This document shows positions 1 through 11,900 of a stretch of DNA of 64,000 bases, one piece after another (the first letter of the stretch is position 1; the number at the start of each line of letters is the position of its first letter). The stretch is from Anthonomus grandis grandis (Eukaryota > Arthropoda > Insecta > Coleoptera > Curculionidae). The DNA lies in NCBI RefSeq assembly GCF_022605725.1, contig NC_065551.1:2232001-2296000 (forward strand), written 5' to 3'. The position numbers were made by a program, and so were the translations under genes. Under the pieces are notes generated by a model that had not been told where the DNA came from, ran no database searches, and saw nothing but the letters and a program-made list of their open reading frames with translations.

Positions 1-1002
1 TGGACTTGCCAATGGTAATGCTATGGAGGCGCGGCGTTTGTATCAAGAAAAGGTATCCTAATCGCGCTGTCCCAGATAGAACAATATTTATAAACATTCA
101 TCGTCGTCTGGCTGAATCTGGGAGTTTTAAGGCTAATTCTGCCGAGGGAAGGCCCCGTACAGTTAGGACACCGGCAGTTGAAGAGGCTGTCCTACATGCA
201 GTCGAAGAGGATCCGACCACAAGTACACGAAAAATTGTTATGGTCTGCTACAAGACGGTATGGGAAATTTTAAGGGATTCTTTGTTATATCCTTTTCACA
301 TACAAAGGGTTCAGGTGTTGCTTCTTAGAGATTATGAACCGCGTACGCAATTTTGTAGATGGTATCTCCAAAAAGTAACACAAAATCTTCAATTTGGTGC
401 GAACATCTTGTTTACGGACGAAGCTAATTTCTCCAGAAATGCAATAATCAATTTCCATAACAATCATTACTGGGCTCAAGAAAACCCTCATGCGATTACA
501 GAGACACATTTTCAGGGACAATTTTCAATAAACGTTTGGATCAGTATCGTATCCGATCATTTAATTGGACCATCTTTTTTACCAGGATGCCATAACGGAC
601 GGAGAATTATTGTAATTTTCTCCAAAATGATTGCTTCTTGCCTTTGCTTCTCGAAGATGTTCCTCTTCAGTTACGGCAACAACTTTGGTTTATGTATGAT
701 GGTGCTCCAGCCCACTTTAGCATATTGGATATTAAATAAATGGATAGGCCGTGGAGGACCACAGTTTTGGCCACCTAGATCACCTGACTTAAATAGCCTA
801 GATTTTTTTTTTGTGGGGACACCTAAAAACATTGGTTTATCAGACACCAATTGTGACATTAGAAGAGCTAAGAAATAGAATTATTGACGGATGTGAAACT
901 ATACGAAACACGCCTGGAATTTTCGAAAGAGTTCCTGATTCTATGAGAAGAGCAGAAGCCTGCATAGAGGCAAGAGGTGGTCATTTCCAACATTTGTTGT
1001 AA
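1..1002 (+). pseudogene. DD41D mariner transposase relic
   Basis: Reading from base 2 gives GLANGNAMEARRLYQEK, then an extra base near 50 shifts the frame; 6-878 continues with RAVPDRTIFINIHRRLAESG (DUF4817-type helix-turn-helix). The first catalytic Asp is in LFTDEANF, and the conserved NVW.S...DHLIGPSFLPG follows. The region of the second Asp is scrambled. WIGRGGPQFWPPRSPDLNSL and a C-terminal piece in another frame (811-1002, ending EARGGHFQHLL) follow. Several frameshifts make it inactive. Confidence 0.8.
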
Positions 1003-1678
1003 ATTATATATGTATGTATTGTATTTAATTGTTGTTGCGTTTTGTTCACCAGTTTGTAAAAAACAGCTTGAAAATAAATATTTGAAAAATGTACCTAATA
1101 AAAACTGAAAATAAAATCAAACTTAACACAATCAAAAATAACCATTAATGTCAGTGTCATAATGTTTACAACAACAAAAAAACAGTTGCTGGCAACGAGC
1201 AAAGCTAACTTGATTTATTTCCATAATTTTTAAAGGTGCATTTTATGCATAAAAGACGTTTTTTTAATTAACGATTACACCCAAACGGTAAGATTTACAG
1301 CAAAAGTCATGGAGGAATTTTTTGTTTATAATTATTGATTGATAATTAAGATAAAATCATAATTTTTTTCGTCAATGGCGTAGTATTTTTTTTGTAAAAT
1401 TGTATTAAAAATTCATCATAGCTACGCCACTGGTTGCTAAAAAAAAGTAGGTGAACATCTAAAAAATGTGTTTTTATGCCATAATATCCTGTGCCAAAAT
1501 TCAGTTCAATATTTTAAACCGTATTTGAAAAATTTATTAAAAACGAAAAAAAAAAAATTAGCACCCTGTATATTAAAAACTAAGCATTTTAGGACCCATG
1601 TTTATATAAACTTTTCGACTTAAAATCGGTCCAGGGATGTCCCTTTTAAAATATGACATACCTTTAAGTAACACCCTG
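1..1678 (+). mobile_element. DD41D mariner relic with one terminal repeat
   Basis: A decayed Tc1/mariner element cut by the window edge. Its transposase relic fills 1-1002. The noncoding tail has two ACCCTGTATA-type motifs, at about 1562-1571 and 1673-1682, roughly 110 bp apart. This is the same double-motif layout as in the long terminal repeats of the better preserved copy at 4671-9574. The outer end is followed by TATA, consistent with a TA target. It belongs to the same family as that copy but is more diverged. Confidence 0.65.
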
Positions 1679-2247
1679 TATATCTATATTTCTCCTCTAT
1701 CAATCACAGCTCTATTATTTTATTGTAACAAGGATATAGTATAGGTATTGATATTTTATTGCAAAACCAAATTAAATCGTAAAAGTAAGTTATTTTAAGA
1801 AAAAAAATAGAAAATCACAATTTTTTCCAACCCTGCTTTCAATAAGTGTATTTGAAATATTTATAAACTGATTTTTTTATTTGACAATACAAGAAAAAAA
1901 TAAATTAGAAATAATTTATTTTTCTGTATTTTATATATGTATATGTATTTTTGTATCATACCCTGTTTTTTTTTCTTGCTGGGTCTCTGGAATGGTGAAT
2001 TCTTTGTGCAAAGTCACACTGAATCTGGAATAACTTTATCCCAATATCTGTAAGAGTATTATAATTGCTAGTAAACTGGAAAAAAACTATATAAAACTTG
2101 TTAAAGAAAACCCAATGGAGTAATGTACCTACATACCTTTAAGTCAGTAATAACAGCTACTAAATTACAATGAGACTCAAATTTGAGGCTAAAGAGATGT
2201 AATGGCTTTGCCTAATAAAGTGGGATACATGCAAAATTCTGATTCTT
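1679..2247. other. Intronic AT-rich stretch, nothing recognised
   Basis: Very AT-rich with homopolymer runs. I see no ORF, terminal repeat or RNA gene. It separates the mariner relic from a LINE tail and lies in the intron upstream of the first visible Exportin-6 exon. Confidence 0.4.
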
Positions 2248-2771
2248 TTAGGAAGCATGTTCCAAAATCTTGAAGCAATCGGGAATAGAGTTGTAAAGCT
2301 TTGAAATATTATAGGAAAAACTCCGTTCATAAATAGATGTTCGATGTAGAGGAGGTGTTATCAAACCATTAATTCTAATATTTATATTATGTACATGCGA
2401 TCTATAGATAATTTTATTGTAAAGATATATAGGTGTATTATAAAATAAGAATCTATTATAAAAAGATGCACAGTGCACTGTACGCCTGGTTTCCATTCTA
2501 AGCCAGTTTGTTTCAGGGAGTTTATAAGAAATTCTTTCATATTTACGGATTCCATAGATAAACCGCAAACAGGAATTTTGCACTCCTTGTATACGTTTTT
2601 TTTAATTTGTTGTGTCAAGCAGTTTCCATAAACGACATCTCCATAGTCAATCACAGATAGAACAAGAGCGTTACATAAAATTGTTTTTAATCTTTGCGAT
2701 AGAATGTGTCGATTGCTGTATAATGATTTAAGTATAAACGCATTCAAAAGATAAGACGGTGGGGGGGACAA
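2248..2771 (-). pseudogene. LINE reverse transcriptase C-terminus (jockey-like relic)
   Basis: Two overlapping minus-strand frames join across a frameshift near 2580. The first (2771 downward) reads LVLSVIDYGDVVYGNCL, the second (2583-2248) reads QNSCLRFIYGIRKYERISYK and then RSFSYNISKLYNSIPDCFK. This is the thumb and C-terminal domain typical of jockey/CR1-type non-LTR retrotransposons. The RT palm is absent. A short intronic relic. Confidence 0.75.
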
Positions 2772-2804
2772 TTAACAGCCGCACTGTATATATTTATATT
2801 GTAG

Positions 2805-2977
2805 GATGAAGAAAACGAATTATGTGTTAGTGCCATATCGACGATAAACGAGTTGTTTTATAAAAATTGCAGCCCCAGGGGCACCGAGGGCTATTTTAGG
2901 GATATTTACAATCACATTGTTGAAATTCTAAGAAGCATTACAAGCTCTACAGGCTGCATGGATAGTATAAATGAAAT
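2805..2977 (+). CDS. XPO6: Exportin-6 exon a (first in window)
   Basis: The acceptor AG is at 2803-2804 and the donor gtaag at 2978. It starts in phase 0 and ends with two bases (AT) that join the G of the next exon. It encodes DEENELCVSAISTINELF and then YKNCSPRGTEG, matching the human segment around GVLAMSCINELMSKNC. An upstream exon must exist outside the window, because this one opens with a splice acceptor and has no start codon of its own. Confidence 0.88.
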
Positions 2978-5900
2978 GTAAGAATTTCAATATAAATCTA
3001 TTAGGATTACACTTACAACAAATTATATTTTTTGTAGGTTTGTAAAGAAACTTTGTGAATTACTTGTGTTGTTACTTGAGCAGCATTCATGGAGGCTCGA
3101 AGAAGATCCAGCATTTACTTTATTGGAATTTTTAAGTATTTTTTTCCAGTTTTCAATGCATTTATCTAATCCATTGTGTTTTTTGAGTTGTTTAAGTGTA
3201 TGGTCTGTGTTTTTCAAACAGATTAAACCTACTAATGCACAAAAGTAAGAAGAAACCATTCTTATTCTGTACTTTTATTATAATAAAGAAATATTTCAGG
3301 TATTCAGAAGTATCTGTAGCTTTAGGCAGTGCCTTAATAAAAAAAATTCAATTCAGTTACAATTTTAGCCAATTAGTTGATCTCAATACCACAGAAGTTG
3401 ACGAAAATGTAAGGTAAAACCCAAAAAATTTAGCTGTTTATTTCTATAAACTGTATTTAATTTTCAGAATAAAACGGACCTGCAGTATTTCATTAATTCA
3501 TCTGTAGATATTGTTTCTCAAGCTGCCAATTTTGCACCTTTTGAGACCTTTAGTCAAACAGTAAAAATATTCAATCCCATTTAATGAACTAATTAAATAA
3601 ATTTAATTACTTTTAGCTAAATGCTTGGAACATTTATGATAAAGAAGTAGAGCGGTGTTCTGAAATTTGGACTGACCATCATACATCTAGCAACGCAGAG
3701 ACTGAAAAATTAGCCTATATTCTTAGGGACTTTTCCACTTTGACTTTTACACTTGCTAGTTTAGCACACCATTTTTATTCTAGTGGTAAGTGATATTTGC
3801 TTCCGACTGTATTTATTTATCAACTTTAAACCATTTTACATAAATTAAGCTTCTTCTTAGTCTTTTTGTCCTTTGGAGGGTGTAGTAGTGGTCGGATACT
3901 ATCGATGTTTTTCGATATTCGCACAGTTACCATCGATAGTATTGATAGTACTATCGAAACTGGATAAATGCGGTAAATTTATGGTATTCTATGTTTTTAT
4001 ACATAATATCATAATTTTATAAGCTTAATGGTTCAAAATAAATAAAAAATATGACTTATATTTAAAAACACATAATATATTTTTTGAAATAAATAAGAAT
4101 AAATGCAGAAGCCAGAAAAAACTTAAATTATTATTTTAAGCGTATCTAATGAAACAAAACACAAAATAAAATAAGGAAAAATTCTTAAAAGAAAATAAAT
4201 GTCACATTAGATTAGTTAAAAAAACAAACAAACAAGAACTTATTTTATTTTTTTAAAATTAAAAAAGTCTAAATTTTTAGGTTTTAAACGGTTTCTTTTT
4301 TCACATAAAATCTCCCCTGCCGTAGAAAAAACTCGTTCCGATGGAACCGAGGTAGCTGGAATGTTGGCAACCTCTCATAAGCCCCTTCAATTGTTTGCCA
4401 ATAGCTCAGAGGATCTTGATCCATTGTTATAACAGGACGTTCCAAATATTGTCTTACGGTTATTATAGCATCAGTTCTTGGTGTAGAGCTTTCTTCTGGA
4501 ATAAATCTGGATTCCAAGAAACTCAATAATCCCGATTTTTTTAATTCCTTTGACGTGCCTACATTTTCGACAAGGTCCACTGATTGAGACGTACCTGCAG
4601 GTTCTTCTTGTATTTTAGTTTCATTCTTCATTTAAACTAAAACGTTGGTCAACTCATTGGTTAATATACAGGGGGTAACATAAGTGATGACTTTAATTTT
4701 AAGAGGTGATTCCTTATTATATTTTAAGTAAAAAAGTTCATATAAACATATGTCCGGAAATGCTTCGTTTTCGAGATACAGGGTGTTAAACTTTTTTTTA
4801 AATCGATTTTTTATTAATATCTCATAAACGCATTTACCGAATTTGTTGAAATCTTTATATTTTGTTAGTCACTTTATAAGGTACCTTTTGGAAGTCTCAC
4901 ATCTGGCCTAGAAATGTCAGGGGCGTGCCCACGGGCTAAGTTGGATGATTTTTTTGTAAAAAAAATATTACCGGTACATTTTTTGTAAGTATGATATTTC
5001 TTTTAAATAAAGCATCTAAAAATGAAACTTTTTTTATCTCTTAAATTTTTTGCGTATAACATAGAATTTTTTGTTTCGTTTAGAAATAAATACTAATTAA
5101 AAATCATCTCAGCACGTCTCGGGCCTCCATAAAAAAATAAAATGCTTTAAAATTAACTGACAAATTACCAGCATGTTTATTATTTAACAACTAAGAAAAA
5201 ACCTTAAATAATTTTTTTTGCAAAACACATACTTGACCGAAAACAAAAATTAATAAGATGCTATTTTTAATATTTAAGTTTTAATGCAATGCCGTCGCAA
5301 ATGGTTACCTATTTATAATTTATTTGTTGTTTGTGTACGGCACCATTTTTTTTGTGCGAGATATTTGTACAAATTTAAGCAATTAAAAATACGATCGCTC
5401 AATTTTTGTGAAAAATAATAAAATCTTACTTTATTTTTAAATATCATCAACATTTTATTAAATCAAATGCTCGAAATGAGAACTACGACTGTCAATACAA
5501 GCACGCAATCTTCTTCCCATCGACTGGCGCACACGTTCGAAAATTCCTGGTGTGTTGCGTGTTACAGGTTAAAATTGGCATTTTATACTCTTTATTAAAA
5601 GCACTGATTACAGTTATATTTTCAAAATAGATATTTTACAAATATTAATGATTGATACTAGTAATGCCCTCTCTGTAATAGCCTCCCAAGTAACCCATAG
5701 TTCTGTTCTCTAGCCATTTCAAATTACAGTATTCTTTTTTTTTAAGGACACACTTAGTTTTGTACATTTCAGCTTCATATTGTACTGGTTGTTAATGAAA
5801 TTTTATTTATACTCTTATAAAACCCGGTTCTGGACTAAAGAAATATTTTAGAATTTAAATTATATCCCATATTGATTATTTAATTATTTTATAACGAATA

Positions 5901-8900
5901 ATGATTAATTGGGCATGTACAATTATTGTGTATGTTGTACTGTTCATAGTACAATATCTGATTTTGGCTTGACCATACCAGATATGCTGGTTGATTTTAC
6001 TCGGACTGACCTATCTAATTTTTGTCTCTTTTTATCTAATGTAAATATTAGTTTTCTTGGAAGATAGCAAGAAGTTGCTGGTCTAGGCAAAATCGAAATT
6101 GATTGTCATAGTGACACATATTTTCATTGCCAACTTCCTTGGGCCACAAATTTTGTTATTTATTTTTTATAAAAGGTTTTATGGTACTTATAAAAAAAGT
6201 TAAGTTATTTTGTTATATATTTCGATTGGCAATACACTTTGTGCGTGATTGCTTAAATACGGGTTTGACCTCTGCGGTCGTTCCTTTTCCCAGACCGCCG
6301 TCATAAAGTGAAGAGTGCTTTAGTTCTTTTTGAAATTCGTGTGAATTTTACCCATATGGGGATATAATTGACTAAATGTGGTGATAGTAAATCAACTTTT
6401 GGGCGTAATGCTATAATTTGTTGTTTTGTTGAATTTACTGGCCTTTATGGCGATTTAAAACCTAATAATTTTTCACGTGCCCTCGAACATCGGCAAAATA
6501 GCGGTTCTGATTGGCATTGGCAGGGGACAATTTAATTAGCAAAGCTACATAACATGGATTTTGAATGGATTTTTTTTTGTACGGACCTGATTTCTTCATG
6601 CCACATGGTGCTTTCGTTTTGGGGTTATGTACTCTATTTTAAGCAACTGTGAGCTAACTTCTAACCTAGACCACTACCAGAGCTTGGCGTATTGTGAAGT
6701 GGAAGAGGTGAAGCTTGGAAGCCTGCAGTTTTTCTTTGACTGGGAATTGGATTTCTGGGAGAATCTCGAATCTGAAGTAGTCTGCTGTGCTAGGTGACAC
6801 AACATAACATTTTTTTTATTCACTTATTTTATTTTTATTATCACAACTTTTATCTTTTGAGTTGAGATACATACATAAGCTTATTTAAAATTTTATTGAC
6901 ATTATTTAATCGATGCAATTTTATTATTAAATATTACTGATATGAGTACATATATATGTGACAAGTGACTCCTGTGAGGTAAGACGCAGCCGGCTTCGTA
7001 GTACTACGAGTATATACTTGGGTTATATTATTTATTTTCAGACTACTCCTAAGATGTCAAATTTTCTCAGATTAGCTAGTAAATATTAGAGTAAACTAAT
7101 AAAAGGGTAATTTTAAGTGGGGAAGCTTCAACAGTTAGGGTTGTTATTTTTTTTTTTTGCTTAGGTCAATGTCCGTGGCGGGATATACCGGGCCATGTAA
7201 GTTATTAGTTTAATTGAATTGAAGCTTCATTTCCCAAAAGGTTTGGGTGTAACAAATTTATTTTATTTTAACAACTACACCTTTGATTGTGTATTTTTTT
7301 TAGAAAGAAAGAAAGAAAGATTATATTTAATTTTATGGCACATTATCTGTTGACAACTTTGTTTTCCTTGTAATTAGAAACTTAAATGTTGTGGTTCCTT
7401 ATTACCAACTTAAATAATTATTCCTCCTCTTAAAGATAAATAAATTAACGGAACATAATTCTCTGTGATAATCAAGACTTAAATAAATTGTTATTTTCTG
7501 TTGTTATTTTGTTTTTCACTTGAGTTGAGTAGGTTAGAATATCATAGGTAATTTGGAAACAATAGTGTATACTGACTTGACTTTGATTTTGTTTTCCAAG
7601 TTTCGTTTTGAACTTGCCTAAATAAATTTTGATAAATATTGGGCGTCCTTTGGGATTATATAAAATCCAAAACTTGGTGGCGCCATACTGATTTTGACAT
7701 TTAATTGGGTAACTCTTGGGTAGTTACTACCTAAGAAATTTTGGTTCATTTGGTTGAGAAAGAAGCTAGAACCCACAGCGGCTGGAGCTAGCAGCATTGT
7801 GAAGGATTCCTTCTCTGGGCGTTTCAGGTAAGAGGGGTTAAGTTCCTCCGGGCATCAAACAACTTTTGGAGACCCTCTTAAGGCCATAAACCTTTCACTA
7901 TTTTTAGTACTTCTTTTCTTTTGATTAACTTGGCATTCATCACTTCACCACCATCATTCCATTTTATTGCACTTTAGAAAAAAAAATATAACATGCGTAT
8001 GACATTAGAAGAGTTTACAATCCGGTTTCTCAAATCGTTTTCATCCACAACTGGCGTCGCATAAACAAGCGATTTCAGATATCCCCAAAAGAAATAGTCC
8101 AGAGAATTCAGGTCTGGAGATCGTGCTGGCCATAGCTGAGGTCCCCCCCGACCTATCCATTGCTGAGCAAAAGTATCATTTAGATAGTTTCGAGCGACAA
8201 GACTAAAATGAGCAGGTGCACGATCGTGCATAAACCACATGGTATTGCTTGTTGCTAGTGGTACGTCTTCTAATAAATCTGGCAATATTTCTTCTAAAAA
8301 TTGTCTGTAAGTATCATCATTCAGCCTAGGAGGGAGAAAGTGCGGTCCGATAAGATGATCACCGATAATTCCGGCCCAAACATTCACGGAAAACTGCTGT
8401 TGAAATCCACCTTCTCCAATGGCATGGGGATTTTCAAAGTCCCAAAGATGGTTATTGTGGAAGTTTCTGATGGCTTCCCGTGAAAAACAGGCCTCATCTG
8501 TGAAAAGAATTTTAGCCTTAAAATTTAGATTCTGGGCAGTTTTTTAAAAAAACCACTGGCAAAACTCTAATCGTGCAGGAAACTCTGTTGGCAACAGTGC
8601 TTGCACCAGCTGAATGTGGAATGGATAAAGTAAATTTGTATGCAAAACCCTCGAAACACTTTCGTGGCTGATGTTAAACTGTAACGATAATCTTCGCGTG
8701 CTAGTTGACAGATCGTCTTCCACTGCTTGCAGGATTGCTTCCTCTAGTTGTGGCGTCATTATTACCCTCGGTCTACCAACGCGCTCAGCATGAGCATTGA
8801 CAGATCCAGTCTCACACAGACGGGCACGGAGTCTTATGAAAGTTCTTTCTGCTGGAATTGGTCTATCGGGAAAGCGTTCATGATAAGTTTGACGGGCTTC

Positions 8901-11900
8901 TGTACCATTTCCATCTGCAAGGCCATAAATGAAATGCATTTGAGCTAATTCGGCGTTATTCATAGTTATCTGCACAGTAAAACAAATTCAACTAACAGTA
9001 CCCAGTACCTAGTAAATGTTAATGTAAGACATAGGAATGTTCTTATCAGAGAAATTTTCATACATACCTGCATAAATATGTAGTATTCCCAATAAAATCA
9101 ATTTTGAAGCATTTTGAGGTTTTTTTTTATGGAGGCCCGAGACGTGCTAAAATATGGTTTTTAAAATTTATTTCTAAAGGAAGCAAGATACGAAAAAAAA
9201 TTAAGAGACAAAAAAGTTTCATTTTTAAATGCTTTATTAAAAAAAAATATCATACTTACAAAAAATGTACCGGCGATATTTTTTTTACCAAAAAATCATC
9301 CGACTTAGCCCGTGGGCACGCCCCTGAAATTTCTAGGCCAGATGAAAATTCCAAAAGGTACCTTATAAAGTGACTAACAAAATGTAAAGATTTCAACAAA
9401 TTCGGTATATGCGTTTATCAGATATTAGTAAAAAATCCATTTAAAAAAAAAGTTTAACACCCTGTATCTCGAAAACGAAGCGTTTCCGGACATATGTTTA
9501 TATGAACTGTTTTACTTAAAAAATGACAAGGAATCACCCCTTAAAATTAAAGTCATCACTTATGTTACACCCTGTATATTAACAGCATTTTTTATAATTA
9601 TCATCGAGTCTAAATGCTGCCCTTTTAAATCTAGGATCGAGAAGTGTTGCTAATCCTGTTGGCGTACGAGTTTCATAAGCGAGTAACCTTTTTATTAGCC
9701 CTGCTTGCAAATGTTTGACCAATTTATCACCACATTCGGTTTTGCAATTAACTGATTTTAGCTCATTATGAAGTCCATGGATTATCGGTATTACTAGTGA
9801 AATTGTAAAATAGGTATCCTCTGAAAATTTTTCCGTAGCCTCCAAAAATGGGGATAGTCCCGCGACCATATCCTCCATGATTGCAATTTCATCAGGCTTG
9901 AGTGGCTGGGGTGCTGTTTTGCTTGAGCTAGAGTATAAAGCCAATGTTATCTGATCGTTAATAAGAAGCAGCCTTTGCACCATTAGATATAAACTATTTT
10001 TACATTTTACTTTTAAAATAATTCACACTGCTTTTGCAATTTTTAATAATTAATTTTAACTCCTCATTAGAGTTAGAATTTATACCTTCTTGCACTAATA
10101 AATTTATAGTGTGGGCTATACACGGCGTATGACGAATTTTTAGCAGACCACAAGCATTAACCATAGTACTGGCATTATCAGTTACGATCGCAGACACTTT
10201 TCTATTAGGAATAAGCTGCCAATCATCTATTATTGTTTTAATTTTTTCACTAAGATAAAGAGCTGTCTGACTTTCAGTTAAAAGAACGGTTTGTAAAACA
10301 GCAGATATAAGCTTAAATTCGGACACAAAATGGCACGTAACAGTTAAAAACCCTTGGACATTAATAGAAGACCAACAGTCTGTAGTTAAAGCTACATATT
10401 CTACATTTCATCAGAAAGCATGCTTCTTAGTTTCTGTTGTGCTTGTTGATATAAACTAGGCATGAGGGTTTTACTTACGTATTTGGCACTTGGAATTTTG
10501 TATCTAATTGATTTATTAGCTGTTTAAATCCTTTATCTTCAACTACGGAAAATGGTTGACTATCCATAGCTATAAAAATAGCTAATTTCTCGTTCAGCTT
10601 TTTACACTTCGCACTGTCACACTAATAAAAGTTTTCTATTTTAGAACCAAAATATTGTTTAATTTTTTGTCTTTTTGCTTGCTCACCGTCACCACCAGAA
10701 CGCTTCAAAATTTCACTCGAATGATTTTTTTTTAAGTGGTCCATTAAATTAGATGTATTTCCGGAAGATTTATATTCTTTTAAACACAGTTTGCGTTTAA
10801 CAACGCCACTTCCACTGGAACTTTTCAAAAAATACTCCCAAACATATGATGACTTTCCCCTTTTCAGTGGCGAAGCGTACGAGTAGACAAGGTAGACACT
10901 GTCTACCCAAAATTATCCAGTTATTTGTCATTAATTTATCACGTAATTATTTCATGTAATTGTTGAATTAAAATTTAAAAAAAATTAGCACAGAACGTAG
11001 TCGCTATCCTTACTATTATTATATAGTATCTAAACATGATTAATCCGAAGGCGCGCACCGGCTGCCGCACCGATTAAGATAAAAATACAGGGCTGACACT
11101 CAATTAATGTATACGAGCCCCAGGAAGACACATAGATATTTGTCTTCCGAAATTTGGAACATATCGAACCAAATACGCATCAAGCAGGCTACAGAGGTCC
11201 GGCCGCATTCAGCCTATTACGTATGCAAAATTTACTCGCGGGGAAGACATTCGAGCTTTTGTCTATCGAAGTCGAGCAGCTATTTTATTATGCTGTTGAG
11301 GGTATTGTTTATGGACACGCTTGATCTGGTCGGCCGCAATACATCTTCAGTTTTGTCTGCATTTGGTGGGGGCGCGTGCTATAGTAATTTAATAATTAGT
11401 ATTTTTATTTTTGGGTGTATAGAAAAGGTTTTTTTAGTGGTTATTTATGAACGACTGTTCGATATTGGCAATTGTATTTTAGTTGTGTTTTTTTATAAGT
11501 AGTATTTATTTTTATCTAACTATCTTTTTATGCTAGTAGTAATTATTTATTTGTTTTTTATATCACTACATAATTTTTCTCTTTGAGTTAATATTTCATG
11601 CGCTTTCATTCTGTATTTCATTAAAGTGAATAATATTGAATACACATTTTTTTCTAATTAACGATTTTTATTGTTTGTCTACCCGAAAAAAAAGTTCACG
11701 CTTCGCCACTGCCCCTTTTACTCATTTTAAAATAAATTTAAGTCGGTCGCACTCCAAGAAAACCTTATCTTGTAGCAGTAAAAAATAAGTATAAAAACCT
11801 CAAGGAAAACAAAACAGAAATTACCGAATATTGGGGAATCCACGCAGGATTGGATCAATATTTTTTAACTTGTTCATTGTTCCATAGATGGCAGCACCAA

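Larger units (their letters stand above)
4671..9574 (-). mobile_element. Long-TIR DD41D mariner inserted in the hAT
   Basis: Inverted repeats of about 470 bp, left 4671-5150 and right 9106-9574, start CAGGG(G/T)GTAACATAAG and are flanked by TA (TATA on both sides). The interrupted hAT reading resumes on either side. The transposase relic is on the minus strand. A 2.4-kb LTR-like insertion (5560-7993) breaks it, so the original mariner was about 2.5 kb. Each arm carries the ACAGGGTGT-type motif twice (outer end and about 110 bp inside), reminiscent of IR/DR ends in Tc1-family elements. Confidence 0.88.

Noticed and set aside
9104..9373. 89-codon + strand frame
   Set aside because: It lies entirely within the right terminal repeat of the long-TIR mariner and reads as low-complexity Lys-rich sequence.
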